Shown: positions 1 to 5,930, numbered from the stretch's first letter. The stretch: 5,930 bases of DNA from an uncultured Eubacteriales bacterium (GCA_902803725.1 CADCRD010000015.1:1-5930); one strand, 5' to 3'. Translations and numbers: made by a program. Notes: generated by a model from the letters alone, not told the origin.

Positions 1-708
1 AATTATCAGGCATTCAGAGAAGCAGCTATAGAAGCTGGAGCAGAAGTCCTGATACAGGACAGCTTTACACACGCCTGGAGTTATTCAGGAGGCATCCTGG
101 ATATGGTAGCAGAACTGAAAAAGAACAATGCAAGATACCAGAAAGACGCCTATGCTGCGTGGGGAGATGACACAATAATCAAAGAGAAACAGCTGTTGTC
201 AGAGCTGTTCAGAGATCACAGGTGTCACATCATCTCAACGCTGAGAGTAAAGGAAAAGATGGACTATCAGTACAACGAAGAAAAGAAAAAGAACGAGATA
301 GTCTCCATCGGTGAACAGCAGATAATGCAGGCAGACATGAAGTATGAACCAGACCTGGTTCTGCGCATGATATCCCCGGGCGGAGTAACGGGCAAAAAGA
401 TAACATACCCGCATGTGAAAGTAATAAAGTCCCGTTACGCGATCTTCCAGACAGACGAAGAATATGATATCACCCCCAGTATATGCAAACAGCTGAAAGA
501 TTATCTTGAAGAAGGAAGCTCCCCCGAAGAACTCTTGGAGCAACAGCGCCAGGAGTATATCGAAGGAATAACGGCATTCCTGGATTCAAATGTAAGTGCC
601 AGAGCAATCTGGAAAGAACTTAAGAAACAGGCCGGATATGATGCGTCTGCCCTGAAAGACATTCCATTAGACGCACTTAAACCGCTGTTTATACAATTAA
701 CAATTTAA
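1..708 (+). CDS. RecA-like/Sak4-type phage ATPase (AAA_24-like), C-terminal part
   Basis: This reading frame is open from the first base, so the gene begins upstream; the Met codon at 103 is internal and not the start. The 235 visible residues resemble the C-terminal part of the phage 'ATP-binding protein'/Sak4-type RecA-fold ATPases, which act in single-strand annealing and recombination-dependent replication. Numbering from base 1, a Walker B-like strand VLIQDSFTHAW (16-26, Asp20) is followed by a helix, then CHIISTLRVK (75-84), matching the family's sensor strand with a T-x-R-x-K pattern. SIGEQQIMQADMKYEPDLV (102-120) fits the conserved block near the end of the core. The last ~80 residues are a helical, charged tail. 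The Walker A is missing because it lies off the window. The gene sits directly before a coiled-coil gene and an SSB-like gene, a common order in Bacillota phages. I am fairly sure of the family; the exact biochemical role is inferred. Confidence 0.8.
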   Translation, partial: NYQAFREAAIEAGAEVLIQDSFTHAWSYSGGILDMVAELKKNNARYQKDAYAAWGDDTIIKEKQLLSELFRDHRCHIISTLRVKEKMDYQYNEEKKKNEIVSIGEQQIMQADMKYEPDLVLRMISPGGVTGKKITYPHVKVIKSRYAIFQTDEEYDITPSICKQLKDYLEEGSSPEELLEQQRQEYIEGITAFLDSNVSARAIWKELKKQAGYDASALKDIPLDALKPLFIQLTI

Positions 709-712
709 GGAG
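707..712 (+). promoter_or_regulatory. Ribosome binding site overlapping the upstream stop codon
   Basis: AAGGAG begins inside the TAA stop of the ATPase gene and is followed by a 7-base spacer to the ATG at 720. The site is close to consensus and fixes the start of the small coiled-coil gene. Ribosomes terminating on the ATPase gene stop on top of this site. Confidence 0.75.
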
Positions 713-719
713 AACAGAA

Positions 720-947
720 ATGGCAAAGACAAAAGCAGATCTTGAAACAGAAGTAATGACCCTGACCGCACAGCTAGACCAGCAGAAAAAAATCATCGAA
801 GACCAGAAGAAACAGCTCGAACAGCTGGACAAGGTTCTGAATGGACTCCAGAAAGTGTATTCAGAAAAAACAAAAGTCCTATATAATGCGCTCGCCACAT
901 TCAACAGGCTCGTATCACTCGAATTTGCAAACGGAGGAGAACAGTAA
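720..947 (+). CDS. Small coiled-coil protein, function unknown
   Basis: This gene encodes 75 residues. The start at 720 is set by a strong AAGGAG site 7 bases upstream. Residues ~5-55 are rich in Lys, Glu, Gln and Leu with heptad-like hydrophobic spacing (for example the stretch containing QQKKIIEDQKKQLEQLDKVL), so a long amphipathic helix or coiled coil is expected. Residues ~55-70 (VLYNALATFNRLVSLEF) form a more hydrophobic C-terminal part that could pack against a partner. There is no signal peptide and no clear membrane segment. The stop codon TAA at 945-947 shares its last base with the ATG of the next gene. I do not recognise the family. Its position between a recombination ATPase and an SSB-like gene suggests an oligomerisation or adaptor subunit of the replication module, but that is inference. 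The reading frame is almost certainly real, given its two good ribosome-site junctions. Confidence 0.75.
   Translation: MAKTKADLETEVMTLTAQLDQQKKIIEDQKKQLEQLDKVLNGLQKVYSEKTKVLYNALATFNRLVSLEFANGGEQ
933..939 (+). promoter_or_regulatory. Ribosome binding site for the SSB-like gene
   Basis: GGAGGAG lies inside the last codons of the coiled-coil gene, 7 bases before the ATG at 947. The start overlaps the stop of the upstream gene (TAATG). The strong site plus the overlap suggests both direct initiation and coupling, consistent with a product needed in quantity. Confidence 0.75.
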
Positions 948-1435
948 TGATAAACTTTGACAGACTTCCCACATCAATAGGAACAGACTTTGCACCGCTG
1001 CCGGAAGGCGAATACGAAGCTAAGATAATGAAAGCAGAAATGCGTACTCCGCAGGACCCCAGAAAACCAGATTATCTGAGCATCCAGTGGGGCGTTTTTG
1101 AAAACGGAAAACGCACAGGAACAGTATTCGACATCATGACAGAATCGGAGAAAGCGATTCCCCTGTATAAGCTGCGTTGCCTTATAGAGGCAATGGGCTT
1201 GAACCTCACACGCTTTGAACTGAAAGACCTGACCAAGGTCATCCCGGGCAAGCGTGCAATGATCAACATAGAAGTCTCAAAAGACAATAATGGTAATGAC
1301 AGAAACGCGATAAAGGTTATCGGATTGGCAGCGGGTGAAAAGCCCTATCGTGCCATAGAAGAAGATACAGCTGAAGATGAAGAGCTGCCGTTTGTCATGG
1401 GAGATGAGCCTCTGCCCTACGCAGACGAATATTAA
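947..1435 (+). CDS. DUF669-like protein, probable single-stranded-DNA-binding protein
   Basis: This gene encodes 162 residues and starts at an ATG with GGAGGAG 7 bases upstream. The N-terminal and middle part fits the DUF669 pattern of phage proteins: an opening FDRLP, then LPEGEYEAKIMKAE (18-31), a strand with YLSIQWGVFENGKRTGTVFD (63-82), a helix over the leucine-rich LYKLRCLIEAMGLN, and a PGKRAMINIEVSKDNNGNDRN strand pair near 100-118. This layout is compatible with an OB-like beta barrel. The last ~22 residues are strongly acidic and contain EELPF, similar to the acidic tip of bacterial SSB proteins that recruits partners. DUF669 proteins sit in phage replication cassettes beside annealing ATPases, primases and polymerases, as here; an ssDNA-binding role is widely supposed for such proteins but is inferred here. 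The stop TAA overlaps the primase start by one base. Confidence 0.72.
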   Translation: MINFDRLPTSIGTDFAPLPEGEYEAKIMKAEMRTPQDPRKPDYLSIQWGVFENGKRTGTVFDIMTESEKAIPLYKLRCLIEAMGLNLTRFELKDLTKVIPGKRAMINIEVSKDNNGNDRNAIKVIGLAAGEKPYRAIEEDTAEDEELPFVMGDEPLPYADEY

Positions 1436-1437
1436 TG
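1433..1437 (+). promoter_or_regulatory. TAATG stop-start overlap without a visible Shine-Dalgarno site
   Basis: The stop of the SSB-like gene (TAA, 1433-1435) and the start of the primase-helicase (ATG, 1435-1437) share one base. The ~25 bases before this ATG (TCTGCCCTACGCAGACG and on) hold no purine-rich ribosome site; the nearest GGGAG is at 1399-1403, about 31 bases away and too far. The zinc-finger cysteines at residues 20-21 require a start this far upstream, so initiation most likely depends on termination-reinitiation. Confidence 0.6.
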
Positions 1438-4221
1438 TCCTTTCTGACTGAGTTCTTTGGAGTAAATGAATTCGAGGGAGAGGCAGCGGTTTGCTGCCCC
1501 TTCCCTCACACTACGCCCAATGGACTCCAATATCTGGAAACCAACGCCTCCGCGCATGTGAATACAAATGAAAAACTGTTTCACTGCAAAGCGTGCGGGA
1601 GAGGTTATAATGAGGCTCAATTTATAATGGAAGTCCTTGGCTGCAATTACGAAGAAATGTCAAAGATCCAGCGTTGTTTCCAGAGTGACGAGGATATTGG
1701 CGAGTGGATGCAATCCACGAGCCTAACACAAGCCTCCAAAGAACGGGCGTTAAACCTTGGAATAAGCGAAAGTGTTATAGAAGAGCTGAACCTCGCAACC
1801 CCAGACCTGACGGAAGACCAAATAGCATTCCCAGTATTTATGTACGGACACCTGATGGATATCAGAACTTATAATCCAGGACACAAGCCTAAAATGAAAT
1901 CAAGAATAGGTGCAACCGCAGGATTAATAATACCATTTGATATCTGGAAAGAAACATCGCCAAACAGATGGACCCTGTTATGCGCAGGAGAAAAAGACAT
2001 GGCAGTAGCCCGTTCTAATGGATTTAATGCAATTACATTGACAGGAGGGGAAGGAGCCCATCCTGTACAACCAGCTTATTTCAAAGACCGCAAGGTTGCC
2101 ATTGTCTATGATAACGACGGCCCAGGTATATCAGGGGCAAACAGATTGGCAAAGTTCTTGTCCAGATATACAGACAAAATTAAAGTAGTCACAAGGTTCC
2201 ATGAAATTTGTAAAGAAGAACATGAAGATATAACTGACTTCTTCACAAAATATAATGGAACAAAACAGCAACTGATAAAATACATTGAAGAAACTGATTT
2301 TTATGATCCGAAGGCTGACCCCGAGTACGAACCTGCGTACCCGATAATGAACCTGCTTGAAGCCAGCAAACCTGAAAACATAAATAAAATGATTCGCACA
2401 AATGTACAAGTTGTGTCTGTCTCAGAAGACACTTTTGCATGTGCGACATCAGTTATTGCTGAAAAGTTCAGAGCAGGCGGCCCAAATGATTCAATGATGG
2501 TCGGAGAAATAAAACAGTGGGAACTCAATGAAAGAACCCTGAAAGATGTTCTGCACCTTATTGACAACAATTTTACTGAAGAAAAGATAAAAGAACATCT
2601 CAAAGACCTTATGCATATCATGCAGAAAGAAAAGTATGTAACTATAAAAACGCTCGCAAGAACAACAATATTTAAAGCGTATGTTACAGACTTGTTTGAG
2701 ACCACAGATGACAGCAATGGACAGCCAATGGAGTATGTTGTTTACTCAATAGGCAAGAAGCTGGAATCAGGTCAGAAATACATGATAACGCATAAACTGG
2801 TCCCGCACCCGTATAAAGGCCAGCAGCTCATAAGCATTGCAACAGATTTTAAACAGGCAGATGACAGTGTGTCAGATTTCAAAATAACGCCTGAAACCAT
2901 AAGTAATCTGAAAGTTATACAAGATATCCCCGGAACTGTACCTGAAAAAGTAGAAACTCTTATTCAGAAAGTAAAAGGCATTCTCGGTTATAACGGCAAT
3001 GATACACTAATAGCATCAATAGATCTGGCATTTAATACGGCGCTTCAATTTAATTTTGGAGCATTCAAAGCAGTCAGAGGATACCTGGATCTGCTGTTAA
3101 TATCAGAGTCCCGTATAGGTAAAAGCTCAACAGCAAGTGCTTTGCGCCAAACCTATGGACTTGGCGCAATTGTATCCCTGGCTGGAAACTCAGCAACCAT
3201 CCCCGGCCTCGTAGGAGGCAGTAATAAAACAGCGACAGGATACCAGACTAGAGCAGGAGTTATACCACAGAATCATAAAGGTCTGATAATATTCGAAGAA
3301 TTTGGTAAATCCTCGCATCAGGTGTCCTCAGAATTAACCGATATCCGCTCATCAAATGAAGTACGTATAGCCAGAGTATCAGGAACATTGACATTACCGG
3401 CACTGGTAAGAATGATAACTCTGACTAACCCTAAAACATCAGGGCAGATAAAATCCATAGCATCGTACCCTAATGGATTTTCTATCCTCACAGAGCTCGT
3501 AGAAGCCGCTGAGGACATCGCAAGGTATGATATGATAGTTATACTCTCCGACAAGGGAGCGAACAATATAGACCCGCTATGGACGCCAGAGGAGCCCCTC
3601 CCGCAGGAGGTATATCGCTCCAGAATAAGATGGATTTGGTCGCGTACCCCCGAACAAATAGTTATCCCTGATGATGTAAAAGAATATATAGTTCAGCAGG
3701 CTAATGAGCTTAATGAACTGTATGACTGCCACATTAAAATATTTGGAACAGAAGCCTGGAAAAAGATTGCAAGATTGGCAATATCAATAGCAGGTTATAC
3801 TGTTTCAACAGACGAAACTTACGAAAATATAATCGTCACAAAGGAGTGTGTTGATTATGCTGTAACATTTTATAAAAGCATCTACGATAATTCCACATTC
3901 AAGCTTAAGGAATACGTAGACCATGAACGTCAGTATTCATCAATAGATGCTGATGGCGTGAGGCTACTGCAAGATGTCTATGATAAGAATCCTATGCTTA
4001 TATTACAGCTGGAGCAGACAGCAGCTGCTTCGAAAACAGTATTACAAGCCGCCACAGGTATGTCTATGGACGACCTGAATAAGGCGCTGAACACCTTGAC
4101 CAAAGGTTTGTTTGTAAGGTTTTCAGGGTACGATATAATTCCTACAGAACGTTTCAGAATAGGTGTATCTCAAATAAACAAAAATTCATTTGTCCCAAGA
4201 GTAGGAGAGGTAACACTATGA
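1435..4221 (+). CDS. Primase-helicase: CHC2 zinc finger, TOPRIM primase and MCM-like AAA+ ATPase
   Basis: This 928-residue protein probably makes RNA primers and unwinds DNA at the phage fork. Domains in order: a CHC2-type zinc finger (~17-57) with Cys21/His25 in CCPFPH and Cys51/Cys54 in HCKACGRG; a DnaG-like basic region with KPKMKSR (151-157); a TOPRIM fold with Glu186 in AGEKD and Asp226/Asp228 in YDNDGPG, the metal-binding acids; a ~230-residue linker (~303-530) of unknown fold, the second half beta-rich and possibly OB-like; then an AAA+ ATPase. The ATPase has a P-loop at 557-564 (SESRIGKS), Walker B at 617-622 (LIIFEE), sensor-1 Asn665 in TLTNPK and an Arg697 finger candidate in IARYDMIVIL (695-704). 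These motifs and their order resemble MCM helicases rather than DnaB or T7 gp4. The final ~100 residues may form a winged helix. The start at 1435 lacks a ribosome site but is needed to include the zinc finger. Primase identity is firm; MCM kinship is by-eye and needs a profile search. Confidence 0.85.
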   Translation: MSFLTEFFGVNEFEGEAAVCCPFPHTTPNGLQYLETNASAHVNTNEKLFHCKACGRGYNEAQFIMEVLGCNYEEMSKIQRCFQSDEDIGEWMQSTSLTQASKERALNLGISESVIEELNLATPDLTEDQIAFPVFMYGHLMDIRTYNPGHKPKMKSRIGATAGLIIPFDIWKETSPNRWTLLCAGEKDMAVARSNGFNAITLTGGEGAHPVQPAYFKDRKVAIVYDNDGPGISGANRLAKFLSRYTDKIKVVTRFHEICKEEHEDITDFFTKYNGTKQQLIKYIEETDFYDPKADPEYEPAYPIMNLLEASKPENINKMIRTNVQVVSVSEDTFACATSVIAEKFRAGGPNDSMMVGEIKQWELNERTLKDVLHLIDNNFTEEKIKEHLKDLMHIMQKEKYVTIKTLARTTIFKAYVTDLFETTDDSNGQPMEYVVYSIGKKLESGQKYMITHKLVPHPYKGQQLISIATDFKQADDSVSDFKITPETISNLKVIQDIPGTVPEKVETLIQKVKGILGYNGNDTLIASIDLAFNTALQFNFGAFKAVRGYLDLLLISESRIGKSSTASALRQTYGLGAIVSLAGNSATIPGLVGGSNKTATGYQTRAGVIPQNHKGLIIFEEFGKSSHQVSSELTDIRSSNEVRIARVSGTLTLPALVRMITLTNPKTSGQIKSIASYPNGFSILTELVEAAEDIARYDMIVILSDKGANNIDPLWTPEEPLPQEVYRSRIRWIWSRTPEQIVIPDDVKEYIVQQANELNELYDCHIKIFGTEAWKKIARLAISIAGYTVSTDETYENIIVTKECVDYAVTFYKSIYDNSTFKLKEYVDHERQYSSIDADGVRLLQDVYDKNPMLILQLEQTAAASKTVLQAATGMSMDDLNKALNTLTKGLFVRFSGYDIIPTERFRIGVSQINKNSFVPRVGEVTL
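4204..4210 (+). promoter_or_regulatory. Ribosome binding site for the DNA polymerase gene
   Basis: GGAGAGG lies in the last codons of the primase-helicase gene. Two ATG codons follow in the same frame, at 4218 and 4221. Spacers are 7 and 10 bases. The first gives the better spacing, matches the 7-base spacers of the two upstream genes with strong sites, and forms an ATGA overlap with the upstream stop, so 4218 is chosen. The alternative would remove only one Met. Confidence 0.7.
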
Positions 4222-5930
4222 TGCAACGAAAATGGATCTCAAAGGAACTGGACTCCATTGAGAGTTGGAACGAAATTAAGAATGGAATCGCTGCCTTGCG
4301 GCCCAAAGTAGCCGCATTCGATACTGAAACGACAGGATTACATATCGTACTTGATAAACCGTTTATATTCCAATTCGGATTCTTGCACCCTAATAACGAT
4401 AAAGGTTATACATTTCTTGTTGACTTGAGGTATAATAAAGATGCCAAAAGGATAATAAGAGAATGGCTGGAAATAGCTAAAACTTGTGATGTCTACTTAG
4501 GGCATAATGTCAAGTTCGATCTGCATATGCTGAAGAACATTGGCATTGAATATGACACAGAGAACCTGAGTGACACACAGTTTTATATAAGATGGGGAAG
4601 TGATTCCCTGCACACCAACGAAGGAGGCCCGCCGTTAAGTCTCAAAGACTACGCAGCAAGATATGTAGACGGGTCAGCAAAGTATCATGAAAAGCTCCTG
4701 GCATCGCAAAGGTCGAATATAGCAAAAGAATATAACATAAAACTAAAGCAGCAGTTGAATGTTACCCTTAAAACGATCCAGGAGCTCTTTAAAGACCCGC
4801 TCTTTGACGCGGAGGATTTACCGGATAACTTAAAGCCGGCATACTTCGAGTGGAAAGCATCACTTCCTAAATATCTGCAAGACAAGGTAACGTCAATTGT
4901 TGAGTCGGATATGATAAGGTATTCTGACTTAAATAAAGAAACGCTATACCGATACGCGCATCTGGACATTGTATATACTCTGGAGATATATGAAAAGGTA
5001 AAGCCAGTCGTTGAATACAGACAAAACATGAAGGCTGTGGAACTGGAAAACAAACTTATATTTCCTCTGTTGAGTATGGAGCGGACAGGATTCCTGGCAG
5101 ACAAAGAATACCTCGAATCCTGCCGCAAGCATATGAAAGAATATACAATATCCAGACGCAAAGAATTCGCTGAACTCGCAGGCTGCCAGCTTAAAGTAGG
5201 ACAGCACGCAGAGATCAAGCGAATACTCCAGGAGAAATTTAAGCTAGAAATAACAAGCACAAATAACTCAGAGCTGGAAACGGTAAAAAGTAATCTGATA
5301 AGAAATGATCCGGACAACCCGGCGATAAAGTTTATTGACATCTTGTCAGAACTGAGAACGCTGGAGAAATGGTATTCGACATACATAATCAGATTCCAAA
5401 AAGAACTGAAGCGAAGCGACAGATTATATACAACAATACATTCAGTAGGTACCGTATCAGGAAGAGTTACTTCAGACTTTCAGCAATTCCCCAAAGAAGC
5501 AATAATCGACAAAGATGGAAATGAACTGTTCCATCCCAGGAAGCTCGTAATGGTTCCTCCAGACTGCAGAGGTCTTTTATATCTTGACTATTCACAAATA
5601 GAATTAAGATTCCAGGCGATATATACGATTCTGGTCGGGCACCCGGATCTCAATATGTGCAGAGCGTATATGCCATATAAATGCCACAAAGCTGATGGAA
5701 CGAAATTTGATTTCAGAAATCACGAGCATATTAAACACTGGGATGATGAATGGTTCACAGATGAATCCAATGAACGCTGGACACCGACAGATGTCCACGC
5801 AGCAACGACAGAAGCTGCAGGCTATTCAAAGACAGATCCTGATTTTAAACATTACCGCAAAACAATAGGCAAGCGTGTAAACTTCGCAAAGAACTACGGA
5901 GCATCAGTGGGCAAGATAATGGAGATGTTC
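4218..5930 (+). CDS. polA: Family A DNA polymerase with 3'-5' proofreading exonuclease, C-terminus cut off
   Basis: The 571 visible residues belong to a phage replicative DNA polymerase of the Pol I family; the frame runs off the right edge. The protein begins directly with the proofreading domain, with no 5'-3' nuclease domain. Exo I is FDTETTGL (Asp35, Glu37), Exo II is HNVKFD (Asn97, Asp101) and Exo III is YAHLD (Tyr246, Asp250), so all exonuclease acids are present. MERTGF marks entry to the polymerase domain. TVSGRVTS (412-419, Arg416) matches the TGRLSS motif. Motif A is LDYSQIELR (Asp457, Glu462). Motif B is GKRVNFAKNYG (Lys552, Phe556, Tyr560). Motif C with the second catalytic Asp lies beyond the window. 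Compared with E. coli Pol I, Exo II to Exo III is ~70 residues longer and motif A to motif B ~40 longer, so two insertions are present. The start overlaps the primase-helicase stop by four bases, implying coordinated production. Confidence 0.95.
   Translation, partial: MMQRKWISKELDSIESWNEIKNGIAALRPKVAAFDTETTGLHIVLDKPFIFQFGFLHPNNDKGYTFLVDLRYNKDAKRIIREWLEIAKTCDVYLGHNVKFDLHMLKNIGIEYDTENLSDTQFYIRWGSDSLHTNEGGPPLSLKDYAARYVDGSAKYHEKLLASQRSNIAKEYNIKLKQQLNVTLKTIQELFKDPLFDAEDLPDNLKPAYFEWKASLPKYLQDKVTSIVESDMIRYSDLNKETLYRYAHLDIVYTLEIYEKVKPVVEYRQNMKAVELENKLIFPLLSMERTGFLADKEYLESCRKHMKEYTISRRKEFAELAGCQLKVGQHAEIKRILQEKFKLEITSTNNSELETVKSNLIRNDPDNPAIKFIDILSELRTLEKWYSTYIIRFQKELKRSDRLYTTIHSVGTVSGRVTSDFQQFPKEAIIDKDGNELFHPRKLVMVPPDCRGLLYLDYSQIELRFQAIYTILVGHPDLNMCRAYMPYKCHKADGTKFDFRNHEHIKHWDDEWFTDESNERWTPTDVHAATTEAAGYSKTDPDFKHYRKTIGKRVNFAKNYGASVGKIMEMF

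Noticed and set aside
103..105. ATG at 103 as the start of the first gene
   Set aside because: The frame is open to base 1, and the Walker B-like segment lies before this codon, so the Met is internal.
270..300. A-rich run with AAAAG repeats as a possible slippage site
   Set aside because: It encodes a plain Glu/Lys-rich loop, lacks a slippery heptamer plus downstream structure, and no alternative frame of interest follows.
235..543. A 102-codon minus-strand frame with hydrophobic stretches
   Set aside because: It is antisense to the RecA-like ATPase. The apparent membrane segments arise from Lys/Glu-rich codons read backwards.
1606..1611. TATAAT resembling a -10 promoter element
   Set aside because: No TTGACA-like element lies about 17 bases upstream, and it falls inside the primase coding region.
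2038..2056. TTGACA followed by a very purine-rich AGGAGGGGAAGGAG run
   Set aside because: It is internal to the TOPRIM coding region. There is no matching -10 and no start codon at a suitable distance after the purine run.
2131..2717. Several minus-strand open frames of 68-138 codons inside the primase-helicase gene
   Set aside because: They are Cys/Phe/Ser-rich shadows of a well-supported gene and lack recognisable domains.
3604..3609. Internal AGGAGG identical to a ribosome site
   Set aside because: The next ATG is over 20 bases away and no open frame of note begins there. It encodes Gln-Glu-Val in the helicase frame.
4685..5386. A 233-codon open frame on the minus strand inside the polymerase gene
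   Set aside because: It is antisense to a gene with clear exonuclease and polymerase motifs. Its product is Ser/Phe/Tyr/Cys-rich, as expected of a shadow frame, and it shows no recognisable domain.
1..5930. Replication origin iterons, CRISPR array, tRNA, transposon ends or terminator hairpins
   Set aside because: Read through both strands by eye, I found no spaced direct repeats, cloverleaf, inverted terminal repeats or GC stem followed by a T run. The only non-coding sequence is an 11-base gap.

Overview
The window looks like part of a bacteriophage (or prophage) DNA replication and recombination module. The likely host is a Bacillota-type bacterium, possibly a Clostridia-like gut organism. 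This rests on protein family content, strong purine-rich Shine-Dalgarno sites (AAGGAG, GGAGGAG, GGAGAGG), a base composition of about 40-45% GC by eye, and heavy use of ATA (Ile) and AGA/AGG (Arg) codons. The host assignment is inference. No integrase, capsid or host flanking gene is present to fix the replicon type, and both ends of the window cut through genes.

All five genes lie on the + strand and are packed with almost no spacing. (1) 1-708 is the C-terminal part of a RecA-like/Sak4-type phage ATPase whose start lies off the left edge. (2) 720-947 is a 75-residue coiled-coil protein. (3) 947-1435 is a 162-residue DUF669-like, probable single-stranded-DNA-binding protein with an acidic tail. 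(4) 1435-4221 is a 928-residue primase-helicase. (5) 4218-5930 is a family A DNA polymerase with a proofreading domain, cut off at the right edge before motif C. The junctions are an 11-base gap, a 1-base overlap, a 1-base overlap and a 4-base overlap. No stretch over 300 bases lacks a gene, and I see no promoter, terminator, tRNA, CRISPR array, insertion sequence or origin repeat. The simplest reading is one polycistronic, translationally coupled unit transcribed from outside the window.

Together the genes can supply most of a phage replisome: ssDNA coating (gene 3), priming and unwinding (gene 4), synthesis with proofreading (gene 5) and an ATPase linked to annealing/recombination (gene 1). 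The most notable item is gene 4. Its N-terminus is a DnaG-like CHC2 zinc finger plus TOPRIM primase. Its C-terminal ATPase, however, does not look like the DnaB/T7 gp4 RecA-fold helicase. Its motifs align by eye with the MCM AAA+ family: an RG-x-hydrophobic lead into the P-loop, an EEFGK Walker B, an IARVSG...TNP sensor-1 block and an IARYDMIVIL segment matching MCM SRFDLIFVL. A bacterial-type primase joined to an MCM-like motor would be an uncommon replisome design and is the main lead here.
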